This document shows, piece by piece, positions 47,908 to 57,282 of a stretch of DNA of 64,000 nucleotides. Source of the stretch: Variovorax sp. 679 (lineage in GTDB: Bacteria > Pseudomonadota > Gammaproteobacteria > Burkholderiales > Burkholderiaceae_C); assembly GCF_003952185.1 (NCBI RefSeq), contig NZ_RXFS01000005.1, positions 310,001 through 374,000 on the forward strand, read 5' to 3'. The notes below the pieces were generated by a model, which did not search any database, had not been told where the DNA came from, and saw only the letters and a program-made list of their open reading frames with translations. The translations under genes and the position numbers were made by a program. Each line of letters opens with the position of its first letter. Within the stretch, counting starts at the first letter, position 1.

Positions 47908-48669
47908 TCAGGCTGCCTTCTTGCCGTTGTTGTCCGCAGCGACGGTGGCCGTGGCGGTAGCCAGGCCGTGGGACATCGCCGCCTGGAAGGCATTGGAGAC
48001 CACCTTGGCGACGTCGTCGGCGTCGGCCGGCCGGTCGCTCTCGGGCACGGGGCAGGCGATGCAGGCGTCGATCTCCTCGATCTCGGGCCAGTCGGGGTAG
48101 CTGCCCAGGCGCTGGGCGAAGGTCTCGACGTGGGACTTCACGTCGGCCTCGCTGGCGCTGCGCGCGCCGTAGAAGATCAGCGGCGGCAGGAAGCGCATGC
48201 CGCACAGCGCGGCGGTCTGCTCGTAGGGCGGCAGGAAGGCGTCGAAGAAATAGCGGTGGTAGTTCTGCGGGTGGTAGCTCGCCTCGGGGCTGCCCGTGGT
48301 GGCGACCAGCCAGAGGTCCTTGCCCTGCAGCGCCGTGCCGCCGGGGCCGTAGGCCCAGCCGTAGGCGAGCACGTCGTCGAGCCAGAGCTTCTGCAGCGCG
48401 GGCATCGAGTACCACTGGATCGGGTGCACCAGCACCACCAGGCTGGCCTTGGCGAGCCGGGCCTGTTCGGCCTCGACGTCGATGGCGAAGTCGGGGTAGC
48501 TGCCGTAGAGGTCGTTGACGTCGACGCCGGGCACGGCGCGTGCCGCGGCGAGCATGCGCCGGTTGACGCGCGAGTCGCGCCAGTGGGGGTGCGCGGCCAG
48601 CACGTAGATGCCGCCGGAACCGCCGTCGGAGCCGTCGGCGGGGTTTCCCGTGGATGTTGTTGTCGTCAT
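47908..48669 (-). CDS. KefF-like NAD(P)H quinone reductase-family protein
   Basis: A 253-residue flavodoxin-fold protein: IYVLAAHPHWRDSRVNRRML at the N-terminus, LVVLVHPIQWYSMPALQKLWLDDVL and GKDLWLVATTGSPEASYH are family motifs of KefF/KefG/MdaB. It binds FMN and activates the Kef channel. It is about 60 residues longer than E. coli KefF because of a Gly/Ser/Thr-rich N-terminus and a C-terminal extension (ACIACPVPESDRPAD and beyond). It is the first gene of the pair, divergent from the ParA-like gene. Confidence 0.88.
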   Translation of the reverse strand: MTTTTSTGNPADGSDGGSGGIYVLAAHPHWRDSRVNRRMLAAARAVPGVDVNDLYGSYPDFAIDVEAEQARLAKASLVVLVHPIQWYSMPALQKLWLDDVLAYGWAYGPGGTALQGKDLWLVATTGSPEASYHPQNYHRYFFDAFLPPYEQTAALCGMRFLPPLIFYGARSASEADVKSHVETFAQRLGSYPDWPEIEEIDACIACPVPESDRPADADDVAKVVSNAFQAAMSHGLATATATVAADNNGKKAA

Positions 48670-48769
48670 CCCGCGAACATAGCTCAAGAGTGCGTCGCGG
48701 AGCGTTTCACCGGGCAAAAACGCCCAGCGACTACCATTCCGCCTGTTGCCGTTCTGGAGGAGTGCTTTT

Positions 48770-49390
48770 ATGCAGGTGGTTCTGGTCGCCAATCCCAAGG
48801 GAGGCGTGGGCAAGTCGACGATCGCGACGAACGTCGCGGGCTATTTCGCAAGCCGTGGCCACGCCGTGATGCTGGGCGACGTGGACCGTCAGCAGTCCTC
48901 CCGGCTCTGGCTGGGCCTGCGCCCGCCGATGGCCCGGCCGATCTCCACCTGGGAAGCCACCGGCGAAAGCACCGTGGTGCGCCCGCCGCGCGGCACCACG
49001 CACGCGGTGCTCGACACGCCCGCCGGCCTGCACGGCTGGCGCTTCAAGGAAGTGCTGGCGCTGGCCGACCGCGTGATCGTGCCGCTGCAGCCGAGCATCT
49101 TCGACATCTATGCCACGCGCGACTTCCTCGACCGCTTGCTGGAAAGCCGCCGCGCCGAGAAGACGACGATCGGCCTTGTCGGCATGCGCGTGAACGCACG
49201 CACGCTGGCGGCCGACCGGCTGCACGAATTCATCGCCGGGCTCGGCGTGCCGGTGATCGGCGAGCTGCGCGACACGCAGAACTACGTGCAGCTCGCCGCG
49301 CGCGGGCTCACGCTGTTCGACATTGCACCGGGCCGCGTGCAGCGCGACCTGGAGCAGTGGCAGCCGATCTGCGAGTGGCTCGACGCCTGA
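48770..49390 (+). CDS. ParA/MinD-like ATPase
   Basis: A 206-residue protein, short for the family. The deviant Walker A VANPKGGVGKSTIATNVAGYFA is at the N-terminus, GDVDRQQSSRLWLGLRPP serves as the A' segment, and VLDTPAGLHG is Walker B. No DNA-binding N-terminal domain and no ParB nearby are seen, so chromosome segregation is unlikely. Orphan small ParA proteins often position other cargos. It is preceded by GGAGG and divergent from kefF. Confidence 0.87.
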   Translation: MQVVLVANPKGGVGKSTIATNVAGYFASRGHAVMLGDVDRQQSSRLWLGLRPPMARPISTWEATGESTVVRPPRGTTHAVLDTPAGLHGWRFKEVLALADRVIVPLQPSIFDIYATRDFLDRLLESRRAEKTTIGLVGMRVNARTLAADRLHEFIAGLGVPVIGELRDTQNYVQLAARGLTLFDIAPGRVQRDLEQWQPICEWLDA

Positions 49391-49469
49391 ACCGATCCCG
49401 GTTTTCCCTGAGCCCGGTTGTCGCAAGGCCGACAGCCGCGCGGCAGCCCCAGACGCCAGAATGCCTCGC

Positions 49470-49931
49470 ATGACCAAAAAGACATTCCAGACCCTTCAGG
49501 ATCTCGCCGCCTGCGTCGGCCAGGAAGTCGCCGTGAGCGACTGGATCACGATCACGCAGGAGCAGGTCAACCAGTTCGCCGAGGCGACGGGCGACCACCA
49601 GTGGATCCATGTCGACATCGAGCGGGCCAAGGCGGGCCCCTTCGGCGGGCCGATCGCGCACGGCTTTCTCACGCTGTCGCTGCTGCCGCGCTTCTACGAG
49701 ACGGCGCTCGACGTGGTGGAGTCGCGCATGGGCGTGAACTACGGCCTGAACAAGGTGCGCTTCATGTCGCCCGTGCCGGTGGGCAAGCGCCTGCGCGCGC
49801 GCATGAAGCTGCTGACGTCGGAGGCCATCGCCAATGATGGTTTCCAGATGACCTGGGAAACCACCATCGAGCTCGAGGGCGCCGCCAAGCCGGCCTGCGT
49901 GGCCGAGTCGGTGGTGCGCCGATATCGCTGA
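49470..49931 (+). CDS. MaoC-like (R)-specific enoyl-CoA hydratase
   Basis: A 153-residue hot-dog-fold protein with the hydratase-2 motif: ITITQEQVNQFAEATGDHQWIHVD gives the catalytic Asp and His, and IAHGFLTLSLLP the substrate segment. The family hydrates enoyl-CoA to (R)-3-hydroxyacyl-CoA, often linked to polyhydroxyalkanoate supply. ATG 49470 is taken, with 49461 as alternative. It follows the ParA-like gene by 79 bases, and the two are functionally unrelated. Confidence 0.9.
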   Translation: MTKKTFQTLQDLAACVGQEVAVSDWITITQEQVNQFAEATGDHQWIHVDIERAKAGPFGGPIAHGFLTLSLLPRFYETALDVVESRMGVNYGLNKVRFMSPVPVGKRLRARMKLLTSEAIANDGFQMTWETTIELEGAAKPACVAESVVRRYR

Positions 49932-49964
49932 AGCGGCGGCGCTTCGCCCTCTTTTTCTTTCTTC

Positions 49965-50258
49965 TTACATCCTGCGGTCGGTCACTTCGCCGTAGGTGGC
50001 CGCGCCCTGGCGGGTGATGCTCAGCGCGCTGGCGCGCACCGTATTGCGGTCGACGTTGCCGCTCCTTGCCTGTGTCACGCCGGTGCCTCCATTGCTGATC
50101 TGCAGCGGCTGGCGTGCGTCGGCCTGCACCTGCGCGCGCGACAGCGTCGACTGGAAGGGGGCGGGCGGCAGCGGGTTCTGCTCTCCCTGGAAGGCTTGGG
50201 CGCCGCTGGCGAAGGCGAGCGTGGCGAAGGCGGCAAAGGCAATCGGCTTGGCGTTCAT
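49965..50258 (-). CDS. Small secreted DUF4148-like protein (third copy)
   Basis: A 97-residue protein with a signal peptide (MNAKPIAFAAFATLAFASGAQA) and two degraded copies of the helical pattern seen in the pair at 19.3-20.3 kb (LSRAQVQADARQP; DRNTVRASALSITRQG). It lacks the Crp-like palindrome upstream, so it is probably regulated differently. Function is unknown. A weak GGCG/CGCC stem and T-rich stretch follow its end in the convergent gap. Confidence 0.72.
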   Translation of the reverse strand: MNAKPIAFAAFATLAFASGAQAFQGEQNPLPPAPFQSTLSRAQVQADARQPLQISNGGTGVTQARSGNVDRNTVRASALSITRQGAATYGEVTDRRM

Positions 50259-50389
50259 GGCGAGACTCCTTGGGGCAAGGTGGTGGATGGGCCGGATGCC
50301 GGGTTGCCTTGAATCGGCAGCCGGCATGTCTTCCATACGGCGCGTCTTGCCGATCGGATGCGCCCCTGTTGCCTGAAGGGGCTGCGGCT

Positions 50390-50851
50390 TCAGCCGAAGC
50401 CGTTCTGTCGCCAGGCTTCGAACACCGTCACCGCCACGGCATTCGAGAGATTCAGGCTGCGCTGGCCTTCGCGCATCGGCAGCCGAAGACGCTGGGGCTC
50501 GGCGAAGCCGTCGCGCAGCGCGGGTGGCAGGCCGCTGGTTTCCGAGCCGAACACCAGCCAGTCGCCGGGCTGGAAGCGAACGTCGTGCACCGCGCGCGTG
50601 CCGCGCGTGGTGAGGGCGAACATGCGGTCGGCGGCCGGCTGCTCGGCGGCGAGCAGGGCCTGCCAGTCGGCGTGGCGCTTCACTTCGGCGTACTCGTGAT
50701 AGTCGAGCCCGGCGCGGCGCAGCAGGCGGTCGTCCATCGAAAAGCCCAGCGGCTCGACAAGGTGCAGCTTGCAGCCGGTGTTGGCGGCGAGCCGGATCAC
50801 ATTGCCGGTGTTCGGCGGGATTTCGGGGTGGACCAGGACGATATTGAACAT
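50390..50851 (-). CDS. trmL: TrmL, tRNA (cytidine/uridine-34 2'-O)-methyltransferase
   Basis: A 153-residue SPOUT methyltransferase with the trefoil-knot motifs PPNTGNVIRLAANTG, WLVFGSETSGLP and SLNLSNAVAVTVFEAWRQ. It methylates the wobble ribose of tRNA-Leu isoacceptors with anticodons CAA and UAA. Length and motifs match E. coli TrmL throughout. It is 32 bases from the ComF gene on the same strand, so they are probably co-transcribed. Confidence 0.95.
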   Translation of the reverse strand: MFNIVLVHPEIPPNTGNVIRLAANTGCKLHLVEPLGFSMDDRLLRRAGLDYHEYAEVKRHADWQALLAAEQPAADRMFALTTRGTRAVHDVRFQPGDWLVFGSETSGLPPALRDGFAEPQRLRLPMREGQRSLNLSNAVAVTVFEAWRQNGFG

Positions 50852-50883
50852 GCGCCGATTGTCGGCGGGCCGGCGCGACAGGT

Positions 50884-51627
50884 TCAGCGCGGCGGATCGG
50901 TCCGGGCCAGCACGATGCCGGTGATGTGGGCTGCGCCGGCTTGCCGCAGTGCCTCGGCGGCTGCGAACAGCGAGGCACCGCTGGTCATCACGTCGTCTAC
51001 CAGCACCAGGCGCCGGCCGCGCAGCCTGTCGGCGCGCAAGGGTTCGACCGCGAAGGCGCCGCGCAGGTTGCGCAGCCGGTCGGCACGCGACAGTCCACTC
51101 TGCGCAGGCGTCTCGCGGGTGCGAAGGAGCAGGGTGGCGTCGGTCTTCGCGGGCGCGAGCCGGCGCGCCAGCTCGTGCGCCTGGTTGAAGCCGCGCTCGC
51201 GCAGCCGGCCGGGCGCCAGCGGCATCGGCAGCACGATGTCGCTGGCTTCCAGCGCCGGCTCCACCCAGGGCGCGCTGCGCAGCAGCGTGGCGAAGGGCCC
51301 GGCCCGGCCGGCCTCGCCACGGAACTTGAAGGCCGCGATGGCGTCGGGCCAGGGCCATGCGTAGGTGCAAGCCGCGAGGCAGGCGTCCAGCGGCGGAGGA
51401 TGCTTCACGCACTCGCCGCAGCGGCTCACGCCTTCGGGCACGGGCAGGGCGCAGCCGCCGCATCGCGCCGTGGGCGGGGCGAAGCGGGCCACGCAGGCAT
51501 CGCACACCGGGCGCGAAGGCCAGGCGCGGCAGACCGTGCACTGGCTGGGCAGCCGCGCGAGCAGGGCGGTGAAGGCCCCGAGAGGTCTTGAAGACGGGAA
51601 AGGCCATATGGCCCGGTGGCTGAGCAT
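50884..51627 (-). CDS. ComF family phosphoribosyltransferase-like protein
   Basis: A 247-residue protein. An N-terminal double zinc ribbon (CTVCRAWPSRPVCDAC and CGGCALPVPEGVSRCGEC) precedes the PRTase domain, with the PRPP motif LVLVDDVMTSGASLFAAAE and RADRLRNLRGAF upstream. ComF proteins are linked to natural transformation in some bacteria, and the precise enzymatic role is unresolved. It is divergent from the BioC-like gene with 23 bp between starts. Confidence 0.9.
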   Translation of the reverse strand: MLSHRAIWPFPSSRPLGAFTALLARLPSQCTVCRAWPSRPVCDACVARFAPPTARCGGCALPVPEGVSRCGECVKHPPPLDACLAACTYAWPWPDAIAAFKFRGEAGRAGPFATLLRSAPWVEPALEASDIVLPMPLAPGRLRERGFNQAHELARRLAPAKTDATLLLRTRETPAQSGLSRADRLRNLRGAFAVEPLRADRLRGRRLVLVDDVMTSGASLFAAAEALRQAGAAHITGIVLARTDPPR

Positions 51628-51650
51628 CGCCTCAATATACTCACGGCCCC

Positions 51651-52568
51651 ATGGCCACCGACCCCTCAAGACGACCGCCGACCATCGATGCCACGGCGGC
51701 CGCCCGCTGGCGCCGGCTCGCGCCCGCCGATGGCGCTTCTCCCTGGCTGCACGAGGAAATCGGCCGCCGCATGGAAGACAGGCTGCAATGGATCAAGGCC
51801 CAGCCCCGCACCTGGGCCGACTGGGCGCCGCTGCGCAGCGGGCTCGAGGCGCATGAACTCGTTGCGCGCCGCTACAAGGACGCAGCCTCCTTCGTGATCG
51901 AACCCGAGCCCGCGCTCGCCGCAGCCACCACCCAGGCGCTGGCCGCCCCGTGGTGGAGCGCGCGCCGCTGGCAAGCGGGCAAGGCTCGCTTCGATGCACC
52001 GCCCAAAGACGGCGTCGACCTGCTCTGGGCCAACATGTCGCTGCATATGGCGGCCGACCCGGAGGCACTGATCGCGCACTGGCACAAGCTGGTGGCGACC
52101 GACGGCTTCCTCATGTTTTCCTGCCTCGGCCCCGACACCGTGCGCGAGCTGCGCGCGCTACATGCCCGCCTCGGCTGGCCCGCCGCGGGCCACGAGTACA
52201 CCGACATGCACGACTGGGGCGACATGCTGGTGCACGCCGGCTTCGCCGAACCCGTGATGGACATGGAGCGCATCGTGCTGACCTGGGCCACGCCCGAGGC
52301 TGCGCTCGCCGAGCTGCGCACGCTGGGCCGCAACCTGCATCCGGCGCGCTTCCCCTCGCTGCGCGGCAAGGGCTGGCTGCAGGAACTGAAGAAGGCGCTG
52401 CCCGAACTCGCGCCGGCCGAAGGCGGCGACGGCCGCATCGCGCTGACCTTCGAGGTCGTGTACGGCCACGCGTTCAAGCCGCTGCCGCGCGTGTCGCTGT
52501 CTGCCGAAAGCGCGGTGTCGCTGCGCGAGATGCGATCGATGCTGCAACGGGGCCGGCCGGGCGCCTGA
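51651..52568 (+). CDS. BioC-like methyltransferase lacking motif I
   Basis: A 305-residue protein aligned with malonyl-ACP methyltransferase BioC: IGRRMEDRLQWIKAQPRTWADW, VDLLWANMSLHMAADPEALIAHWHKLVATDGFLMFSCLGPDT, and TDMHDWGDMLVHAGFAEPVMDME. However, the glycine-rich SAM-binding motif I (expected after the IKAQP segment as D-x-G-x-G) is absent, replaced by APLRSGLEAHELVARRY. Either SAM is bound differently or the protein has lost catalysis. From memory, other Comamonadaceae share this form, so it is not a sequencing error. No other biotin genes are adjacent. Confidence 0.75.
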   Translation: MATDPSRRPPTIDATAAARWRRLAPADGASPWLHEEIGRRMEDRLQWIKAQPRTWADWAPLRSGLEAHELVARRYKDAASFVIEPEPALAAATTQALAAPWWSARRWQAGKARFDAPPKDGVDLLWANMSLHMAADPEALIAHWHKLVATDGFLMFSCLGPDTVRELRALHARLGWPAAGHEYTDMHDWGDMLVHAGFAEPVMDMERIVLTWATPEAALAELRTLGRNLHPARFPSLRGKGWLQELKKALPELAPAEGGDGRIALTFEVVYGHAFKPLPRVSLSAESAVSLREMRSMLQRGRPGA

Positions 52569-52792
52569 TCGCTTGCCGGCGAGTCGGTAAAAACGCCTGT
52601 CGCACAGGCCGTTTCTTGCCTACTAGTAGTGACCCGTAGGCGTCCCACAGGGCACTCGGGCGCCGATATCTACCCGCTACAATCCGCCGTTGCGTGAAAC
52701 TCGCGGGTATTGTCCCGCGATCGAGGGGTGTCGAATCCTGTTTGTACGAGGGGTTTGGCGACCATCGACGCACCGATTTGCTGAACTCGCCC

Positions 52793-53269
52793 GTGTCGAA
52801 TTCCGTGTTTCGATTTGCCACCGTTTCAGGCCAGAACATCCACTGGTTCCTGAAGCGCAACTGCTCGGTGACGCCGGGCCAGCTGGGCTGGCTCTACGCC
52901 TCGCTGTGCGTGGTATCGCTCGGCATCGGCACCCTGTTCTGGCTGCACGGTGCGCCGCTGGTTCTGCCTTTTGCCTGGCTCGAACTGGCCGCTGTCGGGT
53001 TTGCGTTCATGGTCTACGCACGGCATGCGACCGACGGCGAGAAGATCGCGCTGCAGGAGGGACGCCTCGTCGTCGAGCTCGAGAACGGCGGGCACTACGA
53101 GCGCACGGAATTTCTTCCGCACCAGGTGCGGATCGAACCCCAGACCGGCGATCGCTCGCTGATCGAGGTCTCGGGGCAAGGTCGATCGGTCAGGGTGGGG
53201 CGCTATGTACGCCCGGAGTTGCGTGCGGCCTTGGCCCGCGAGATTCGCATGGCGTTACGCGGCGCCTGA
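52793..53269 (+). CDS. DUF2244 integral membrane protein
   Basis: A ~158-residue protein with two central helices (GWLYASLCVVSLGIGTLFWLH; LVLPFAWLELAAVGFAFMVYARHA) and a C-terminal beta domain (LEVENGGHYERTEFLP-type strands). It matches DUF2244, found just upstream of cytochrome c oxidase genes in beta-proteobacteria. GTG 52793 is a tentative start; the frame extends upstream without an ATG that fits. A TACAAT -10-like hexamer at 52678 suggests the promoter, and a CGCGGG/CCCGCG hairpin lies between. Role unknown; location suggests oxidase biogenesis. Confidence 0.78.
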   Translation: MSNSVFRFATVSGQNIHWFLKRNCSVTPGQLGWLYASLCVVSLGIGTLFWLHGAPLVLPFAWLELAAVGFAFMVYARHATDGEKIALQEGRLVVELENGGHYERTEFLPHQVRIEPQTGDRSLIEVSGQGRSVRVGRYVRPELRAALAREIRMALRGA

Positions 53270-53329
53270 GGGGGCTCGCGCAGTGCTGCACGGTTGGGTT
53301 TGTCGAAAAATTGAAGAAACGTGAACACG

Positions 53330-54508
53330 ATGAAGAGCATTTGGCGCAATAAGTACAGGCCGGCGAATCTGTTGCTGGCGGCCGGCGCGGCTTTCAGCAG
53401 CGCGGCGCACGCAGTCAACGATCTGCCCGGCGGCCCCTCGGTGCGCCAGTTGAATCTTCCGGTCGGAGTGACCAAGATCGCTCAGGAGCAGCATCTGCTC
53501 CACACGATCATGATGATCCTGTGCACGGTCATCTTCGTCGGCGTGTTCGCGGTGATGTTCTATTCCATCTGGAAGCACCGCAAGTCGGTGGGCCACAAGG
53601 CTGCCAACTTCCATGAATCGGTGGTGGTCGAGGTCATCTGGACCATCGTGCCCTTCCTCATCGTCATCGTGATGGCGCTGCCCGCCACCAAGGTGCTGGT
53701 GGCCCAGAAGGACACCACCAACGCCGACCTCACGATCAAGACCACGGGCTACCAGTGGAAGTGGGGCTACGACTACCTGAACGGCGAAGGCGAGGGCCTG
53801 GCCTTCATCTCCACGCTCGACAGCTCGCAGCGCGCCATGTCCGACGCGGGCGCCAAGGGCGCGATGCCCGACGACTACCTGCTGAAGGTCGACAACCCGC
53901 TGGTGGTGCCGGTCAACAAGAAGGTCCGCATCATCACCACCGCGAACGACGTGATCCACGCATTCGCCGTGCCGCAGCTGGGCCTCAAGCAGGACGCCAT
54001 TCCCGGCTTCGTGCGCGACACCTGGTTCCGCGCCGAGACCGTGGGCGACTACTACGGCCAGTGCCAGGAACTGTGCGGCAAGGAACATGCCTACATGCCG
54101 ATCCACGTGAAGGTGGTCTCCGCGGCCGACTACACGGCCTGGGTATCCGCCAAGCGCAAGGAAGCCGCCGCCAAGCTCGACGACCCGACCAAGGTCTGGG
54201 CCCTGCCCGACATGCTGACGCGCGGCGAGAAGGTCTATGCCGCCAACTGCGCGGCCTGCCACCAGGCCAACGGCAAGGGTGCCGGCCCGATCAAGCCGCT
54301 CGACGGCTCCGCCAAGGTGACCGACGCCGACCACAAGATCCAGCTGGCGGTGCTGCTCAACGGCCAGAACAACGGCGCGATGCCCTCCTGGAAGCAACTG
54401 AGCGATACCGACCTCGCGGCCGTGGCCACGTACACCAAGAACAGCTGGTCGAACAAGACGGGCCAGCTGGTGCAGCCGGCCGAAGTGCTGGCCCTGCGCG
54501 GCAAGTGA
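53330..54508 (+). CDS. coxB: Cytochrome c oxidase subunit II with cytochrome c domain
   Basis: A 392-residue subunit II of caa3/aa3 type. A signal peptide, two membrane helices (residues ~55-110) and the cupredoxin domain are present; CuA ligands are in [17 protein letters not shown] near residues 244-252. The C-terminal ~100 residues form a cytochrome c domain with CAACH at about 306-310 and Met in GAMPSWK. It accepts electrons and passes them to heme a. The GTG at 53321 is less likely than ATG 53330. First gene of the oxidase operon. Confidence 0.96.
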   Translation: MKSIWRNKYRPANLLLAAGAAFSSAAHAVNDLPGGPSVRQLNLPVGVTKIAQEQHLLHTIMMILCTVIFVGVFAVMFYSIWKHRKSVGHKAANFHESVVVEVIWTIVPFLIVIVMALPATKVLVAQKDTTNADLTIKTTGYQWKWGYDYLNGEGEGLAFISTLDSSQRAMSDAGAKGAMPDDYLLKVDNPLVVPVNKKVRIITTANDVIHAFAVPQLGLKQDAIPGFVRDTWFRAETVGDYYGQCQELCGKEHAYMPIHVKVVSAADYTAWVSAKRKEAAAKLDDPTKVWALPDMLTRGEKVYAANCAACHQANGKGAGPIKPLDGSAKVTDADHKIQLAVLLNGQNNGAMPSWKQLSDTDLAAVATYTKNSWSNKTGQLVQPAEVLALRGK

Positions 54509-54551
54509 TGCGCGAGCGTCCCGCGACGAAGAAATTGCAAGGAACAACGAA

Positions 54552-56192
54552 ATGAGCGCAGTTCTCGACCCCCACGGTCACGCAGCCCACGGCGATCACG
54601 CACACGACGAGCATCACGACCACCACGCGCCCACCGGCTGGCGCCGCTGGGTGTTCGCGACCAACCACAAGGACATCGGCACGCTCTACCTGCTGTTCAG
54701 CTTCACGATGCTGATGGTGGGCGGCGTGCTCGCGCTGCTGATCCGCGCCGAGCTGTTCCAGCCCGGCCTGCAGCTGGTGAACCCGGAGCTGTTCAACCAG
54801 TTCACCACCATGCACGGCCTGATCATGGTGTTCGGCGCCATCATGCCGGCCTTCGTGGGCTTCGCGAACTGGATGATCCCGCTGCAGGTGGGCGCCTCCG
54901 ACATGGCGTTCGCGCGCATGAACAACTTCAGCTTCTGGCTGCTGATCCCGGCTGCGCTGATGCTGGTGGGGTCGTTCTTCATGCCCGGCGGCGCACCCGC
55001 CGCAGGCTGGACGCTGTACGCGCCGCTCACGCTGCAGATGGGCCCCTCGATGGACGCCGGCATCTTCGCGATGCACATCATGGGCGCCTCGTCGATCATG
55101 GGCTCGATCAACATCATCGTGACCATCCTCAACATGCGCGCTCCCGGCATGACGCTGATGAAGATGCCGATGTTCTGCTGGACCTGGCTCATCACCGCCT
55201 ACCTGCTGATCGCCGTGATGCCCGTGCTCGCAGGCGCCATCACGATGACGCTGACCGACCGGCACTTCGGCACCAGCTTCTTCAACCCCGCCGGCGGCGG
55301 CGACCCGGTGATGTACCAGCACATCTTCTGGTTCTTCGGCCACCCCGAGGTCTACATCATGATCCTGCCGGCCTTCGGCATCATCAGCCAGGTGGTCCCG
55401 GCCTTCGCCCGCAAGAAGCTCTTCGGCTATGCCTCGATGGTGTACGCCACCTCGTCGATCGCCATCCTGTCGTTCATCGTGTGGGCGCACCACATGTTCA
55501 CGACCGGCATGCCGCTTACGGGCCAACTGTTCTTCATGTACGCGACCATGCTGATCGCGGTGCCCACGGCCGTGAAGATCTTCAACTGGATCGCCACCAT
55601 GTGGCAGGGCTCGATGACCTTCGAGACGCCGATGCTGTTCGCGGTCGGCTTCATCTTCGTGTTCACGATGGGCGGCTTCACCGGCCTGATCCTGGCCGTC
55701 GCCCCCATCGACACGCAGCTGCAGGACACGTATTACGTGGTGGCCCACTTCCACTATGTGCTGGTGGCCGGCTCGCTGTTCGCCATGTTCTCGGGCTTCT
55801 ACTACTGGGTGCCCAAGTGGACCGGCGTGATGTACAACGAGACGCGCGGCAAGGTGCACTTCTGGTGGTCGCTGATCTCGTTCAACGTGACCTTCTTCCC
55901 GATGCACTTCCTGGGCCTGGCCGGCATGCCGCGACGCTATGCCGACTACCCGATGCAGTTCGCCGACTTCAACGCCATCGCGTCGGTCGGTGCGTTCTTC
56001 TTCGGTTTCGCGCAGGTCTACTTCTTCCTGTTCATCGTGCTGCCCACGATGCTCGGCAAGGGTGAGAAGGCTACGCAGAAGCCGTGGGAAGGCGCCGAAG
56101 GCCTCGAATGGGAAGTGCCTTCGCCGGCACCGTTCCATACCTTCGAGAACCCGCCCAAGCTCGATGCGACCGCCACCAAGGTGATCGGTTGA
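54552..56192 (+). CDS. ctaD: Cytochrome c oxidase subunit I
   Basis: A 546-residue, 12-helix subunit I. Heme a and CuB/heme a3 ligands are seen in [30 protein letters not shown] and [12 protein letters not shown], with the HPEVYI Tyr for the His-Tyr cross-link. K-channel and D-channel regions are present. The N-terminus carries an unusual His-rich stretch ([18 protein letters not shown], residues 8-25) that could bind metal. AAGGAAC precedes ATG 54552. Confidence 0.97.
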   Translation: MSAVLDPHGHAAHGDHAHDEHHDHHAPTGWRRWVFATNHKDIGTLYLLFSFTMLMVGGVLALLIRAELFQPGLQLVNPELFNQFTTMHGLIMVFGAIMPAFVGFANWMIPLQVGASDMAFARMNNFSFWLLIPAALMLVGSFFMPGGAPAAGWTLYAPLTLQMGPSMDAGIFAMHIMGASSIMGSINIIVTILNMRAPGMTLMKMPMFCWTWLITAYLLIAVMPVLAGAITMTLTDRHFGTSFFNPAGGGDPVMYQHIFWFFGHPEVYIMILPAFGIISQVVPAFARKKLFGYASMVYATSSIAILSFIVWAHHMFTTGMPLTGQLFFMYATMLIAVPTAVKIFNWIATMWQGSMTFETPMLFAVGFIFVFTMGGFTGLILAVAPIDTQLQDTYYVVAHFHYVLVAGSLFAMFSGFYYWVPKWTGVMYNETRGKVHFWWSLISFNVTFFPMHFLGLAGMPRRYADYPMQFADFNAIASVGAFFFGFAQVYFFLFIVLPTMLGKGEKATQKPWEGAEGLEWEVPSPAPFHTFENPPKLDATATKVIG

Positions 56193-56211
56193 ACGATCGG
56201 TATCGCACGCG

Positions 56212-56325
56212 ATGACTCCCGAACAGAAAAGGAACAACCGTCGAATGGGGCTCACGCTGGCCTCCATCGCCGTGGTGTTCTTCATCGGCTTCATCGTCCG
56301 CATGGTCTGGTTCAGCGGACGCTGA
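56212..56325 (+). CDS. Cytochrome oxidase small assembly protein (37 residues)
   Basis: A tiny gene: M-T-P-E-Q-K-R-N-N-R-R, then one hydrophobic helix MGLTLASIAVVFFIGFIVRM and VWFSGR. This matches the 'cytochrome oxidase small assembly protein' annotated between ctaD and ctaG in Burkholderiales. The positive N-terminus keeps the N-side in the cytoplasm. It starts 20 bases after ctaD and ends 41 before ctaG. Easy to miss in automated calling. Confidence 0.82.
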   Translation: MTPEQKRNNRRMGLTLASIAVVFFIGFIVRMVWFSGR

Positions 56326-56365
56326 ACCACCCGTCATCCACGCAACGAACGGGAGCAGCACGCGC

Positions 56366-56995
56366 ATGAGCCTCGGTCCACGCATCCGCCGCGCCAATGT
56401 CCGCATGGTCGGCAAGCTGGCCGTCGTGGCCTGCGGCATGTTCGCCTTCGGCTACGCGCTGGTGCCGATGTACCGCGCCATCTGCGAGATGACCGGCATC
56501 AACATCCTCGCGCTCTCCGAACTCGAGGTGCCGGGCGGTGCCAGCGGCGGCAAGAACGTGCGCGTGCCCGACAACACGCAGATCGACACGACCCGCACCA
56601 TCACGGTCGAGTTCGACTCCAACGTGCGCGGCGGCCTCTGGGACTTCAAGCCCGCGGAGCGGACCATGCAGGTGCACCCGGGCGAACTCAACACGGTGAT
56701 GTACGAGTTCCAGAACGTGCAGAACCGTCGCATGGCCGCGCAGGCCATCCCGAGCTACGCGCCGCAGCAGGCCGCGCCGTACTTCAACAAGCTCGAGTGC
56801 TTCTGCTTCAACCAGTACACGCTCGATCCGGGCGAGAGGAAGCAGTGGCCGGTCGCGTTCGTGATCGACCCGAAGATTTCGAAGGACGTGAAGACCATCA
56901 CGCTGTCGTACACCTTCTTCGAGGTGGGCGGCAAGACACCCGCGGCGCCGGTCGCGGCAGTTTCCGGCACAGCAGCCAATGAGCCGCGCTCGTGA
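56366..56995 (+). CDS. ctaG: Cytochrome c oxidase assembly protein CtaG/Cox11
   Basis: A 209-residue CuB-insertion chaperone. One N-terminal helix (VGKLAVVACGMFAFGYALVPMYRAIC) anchors an Ig-like periplasmic domain with the copper-binding motif ECFCFNQYTLDPGE. It delivers copper to subunit I. The TGA overlaps the GTG of the DUF2970 gene, so translation is coupled. Confidence 0.96.
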   Translation: MSLGPRIRRANVRMVGKLAVVACGMFAFGYALVPMYRAICEMTGINILALSELEVPGGASGGKNVRVPDNTQIDTTRTITVEFDSNVRGGLWDFKPAERTMQVHPGELNTVMYEFQNVQNRRMAAQAIPSYAPQQAAPYFNKLECFCFNQYTLDPGERKQWPVAFVIDPKISKDVKTITLSYTFFEVGGKTPAAPVAAVSGTAANEPRS

Positions 56996-57210
56996 CCGAT
57001 CCATCGAACCGGCCAAAGGCTTCGCTGTGGGACACGGTGAAGGCGGTGGGCTGGTCGTTCTTCGGCGTGCGCAAGAACAGCGCCTACCAGGAAGACCTGC
57101 GCAAGCTGAATCCCCTGCACATCATCGCGGTGGCGTTCGTTGCGGTCGTCGTCTTCGTGGTCGCGCTGGTGCTGCTGGTGCGGCATGTGGTCGCGGCGGC
57201 CGGAGCCTGA
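56992..57210 (+). CDS. DUF2970 small membrane protein
   Basis: A 72-residue protein matching DUF2970: SLWDTVKAVGWSFFGVRKNSAYQEDLRKLNPLHIIAVAF and a C-terminal helix (VVVFVVALVLLVRHVV). It begins at GTG 56992 overlapping the ctaG stop. It is always seen in oxidase operons of beta-proteobacteria; its function is unproven but assembly is likely. Confidence 0.9.
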   Translation: MTDPSNRPKASLWDTVKAVGWSFFGVRKNSAYQEDLRKLNPLHIIAVAFVAVVVFVVALVLLVRHVVAAAGA

Positions 57211-57282
57211 GGGACGCGGTGCGTTCCACGGCAAGCAGAATCCATTGAATCGAGAGAAGAAAGAAAGCCAGGAGCTGAAGAA

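Noticed and set aside
46040..48100. Long open frames on both strands over the Kef genes
   Set aside because: Only the minus-strand frames give recognisable domains (CPA2/RCK and flavodoxin fold); the others are shadows.
54357..56330. Long open frame on the minus strand opposite ctaD
   Set aside because: It is the antisense of a certain gene; its product is His/Glu/Arg-rich low-complexity sequence typical of antisense frames in G+C-rich DNA.
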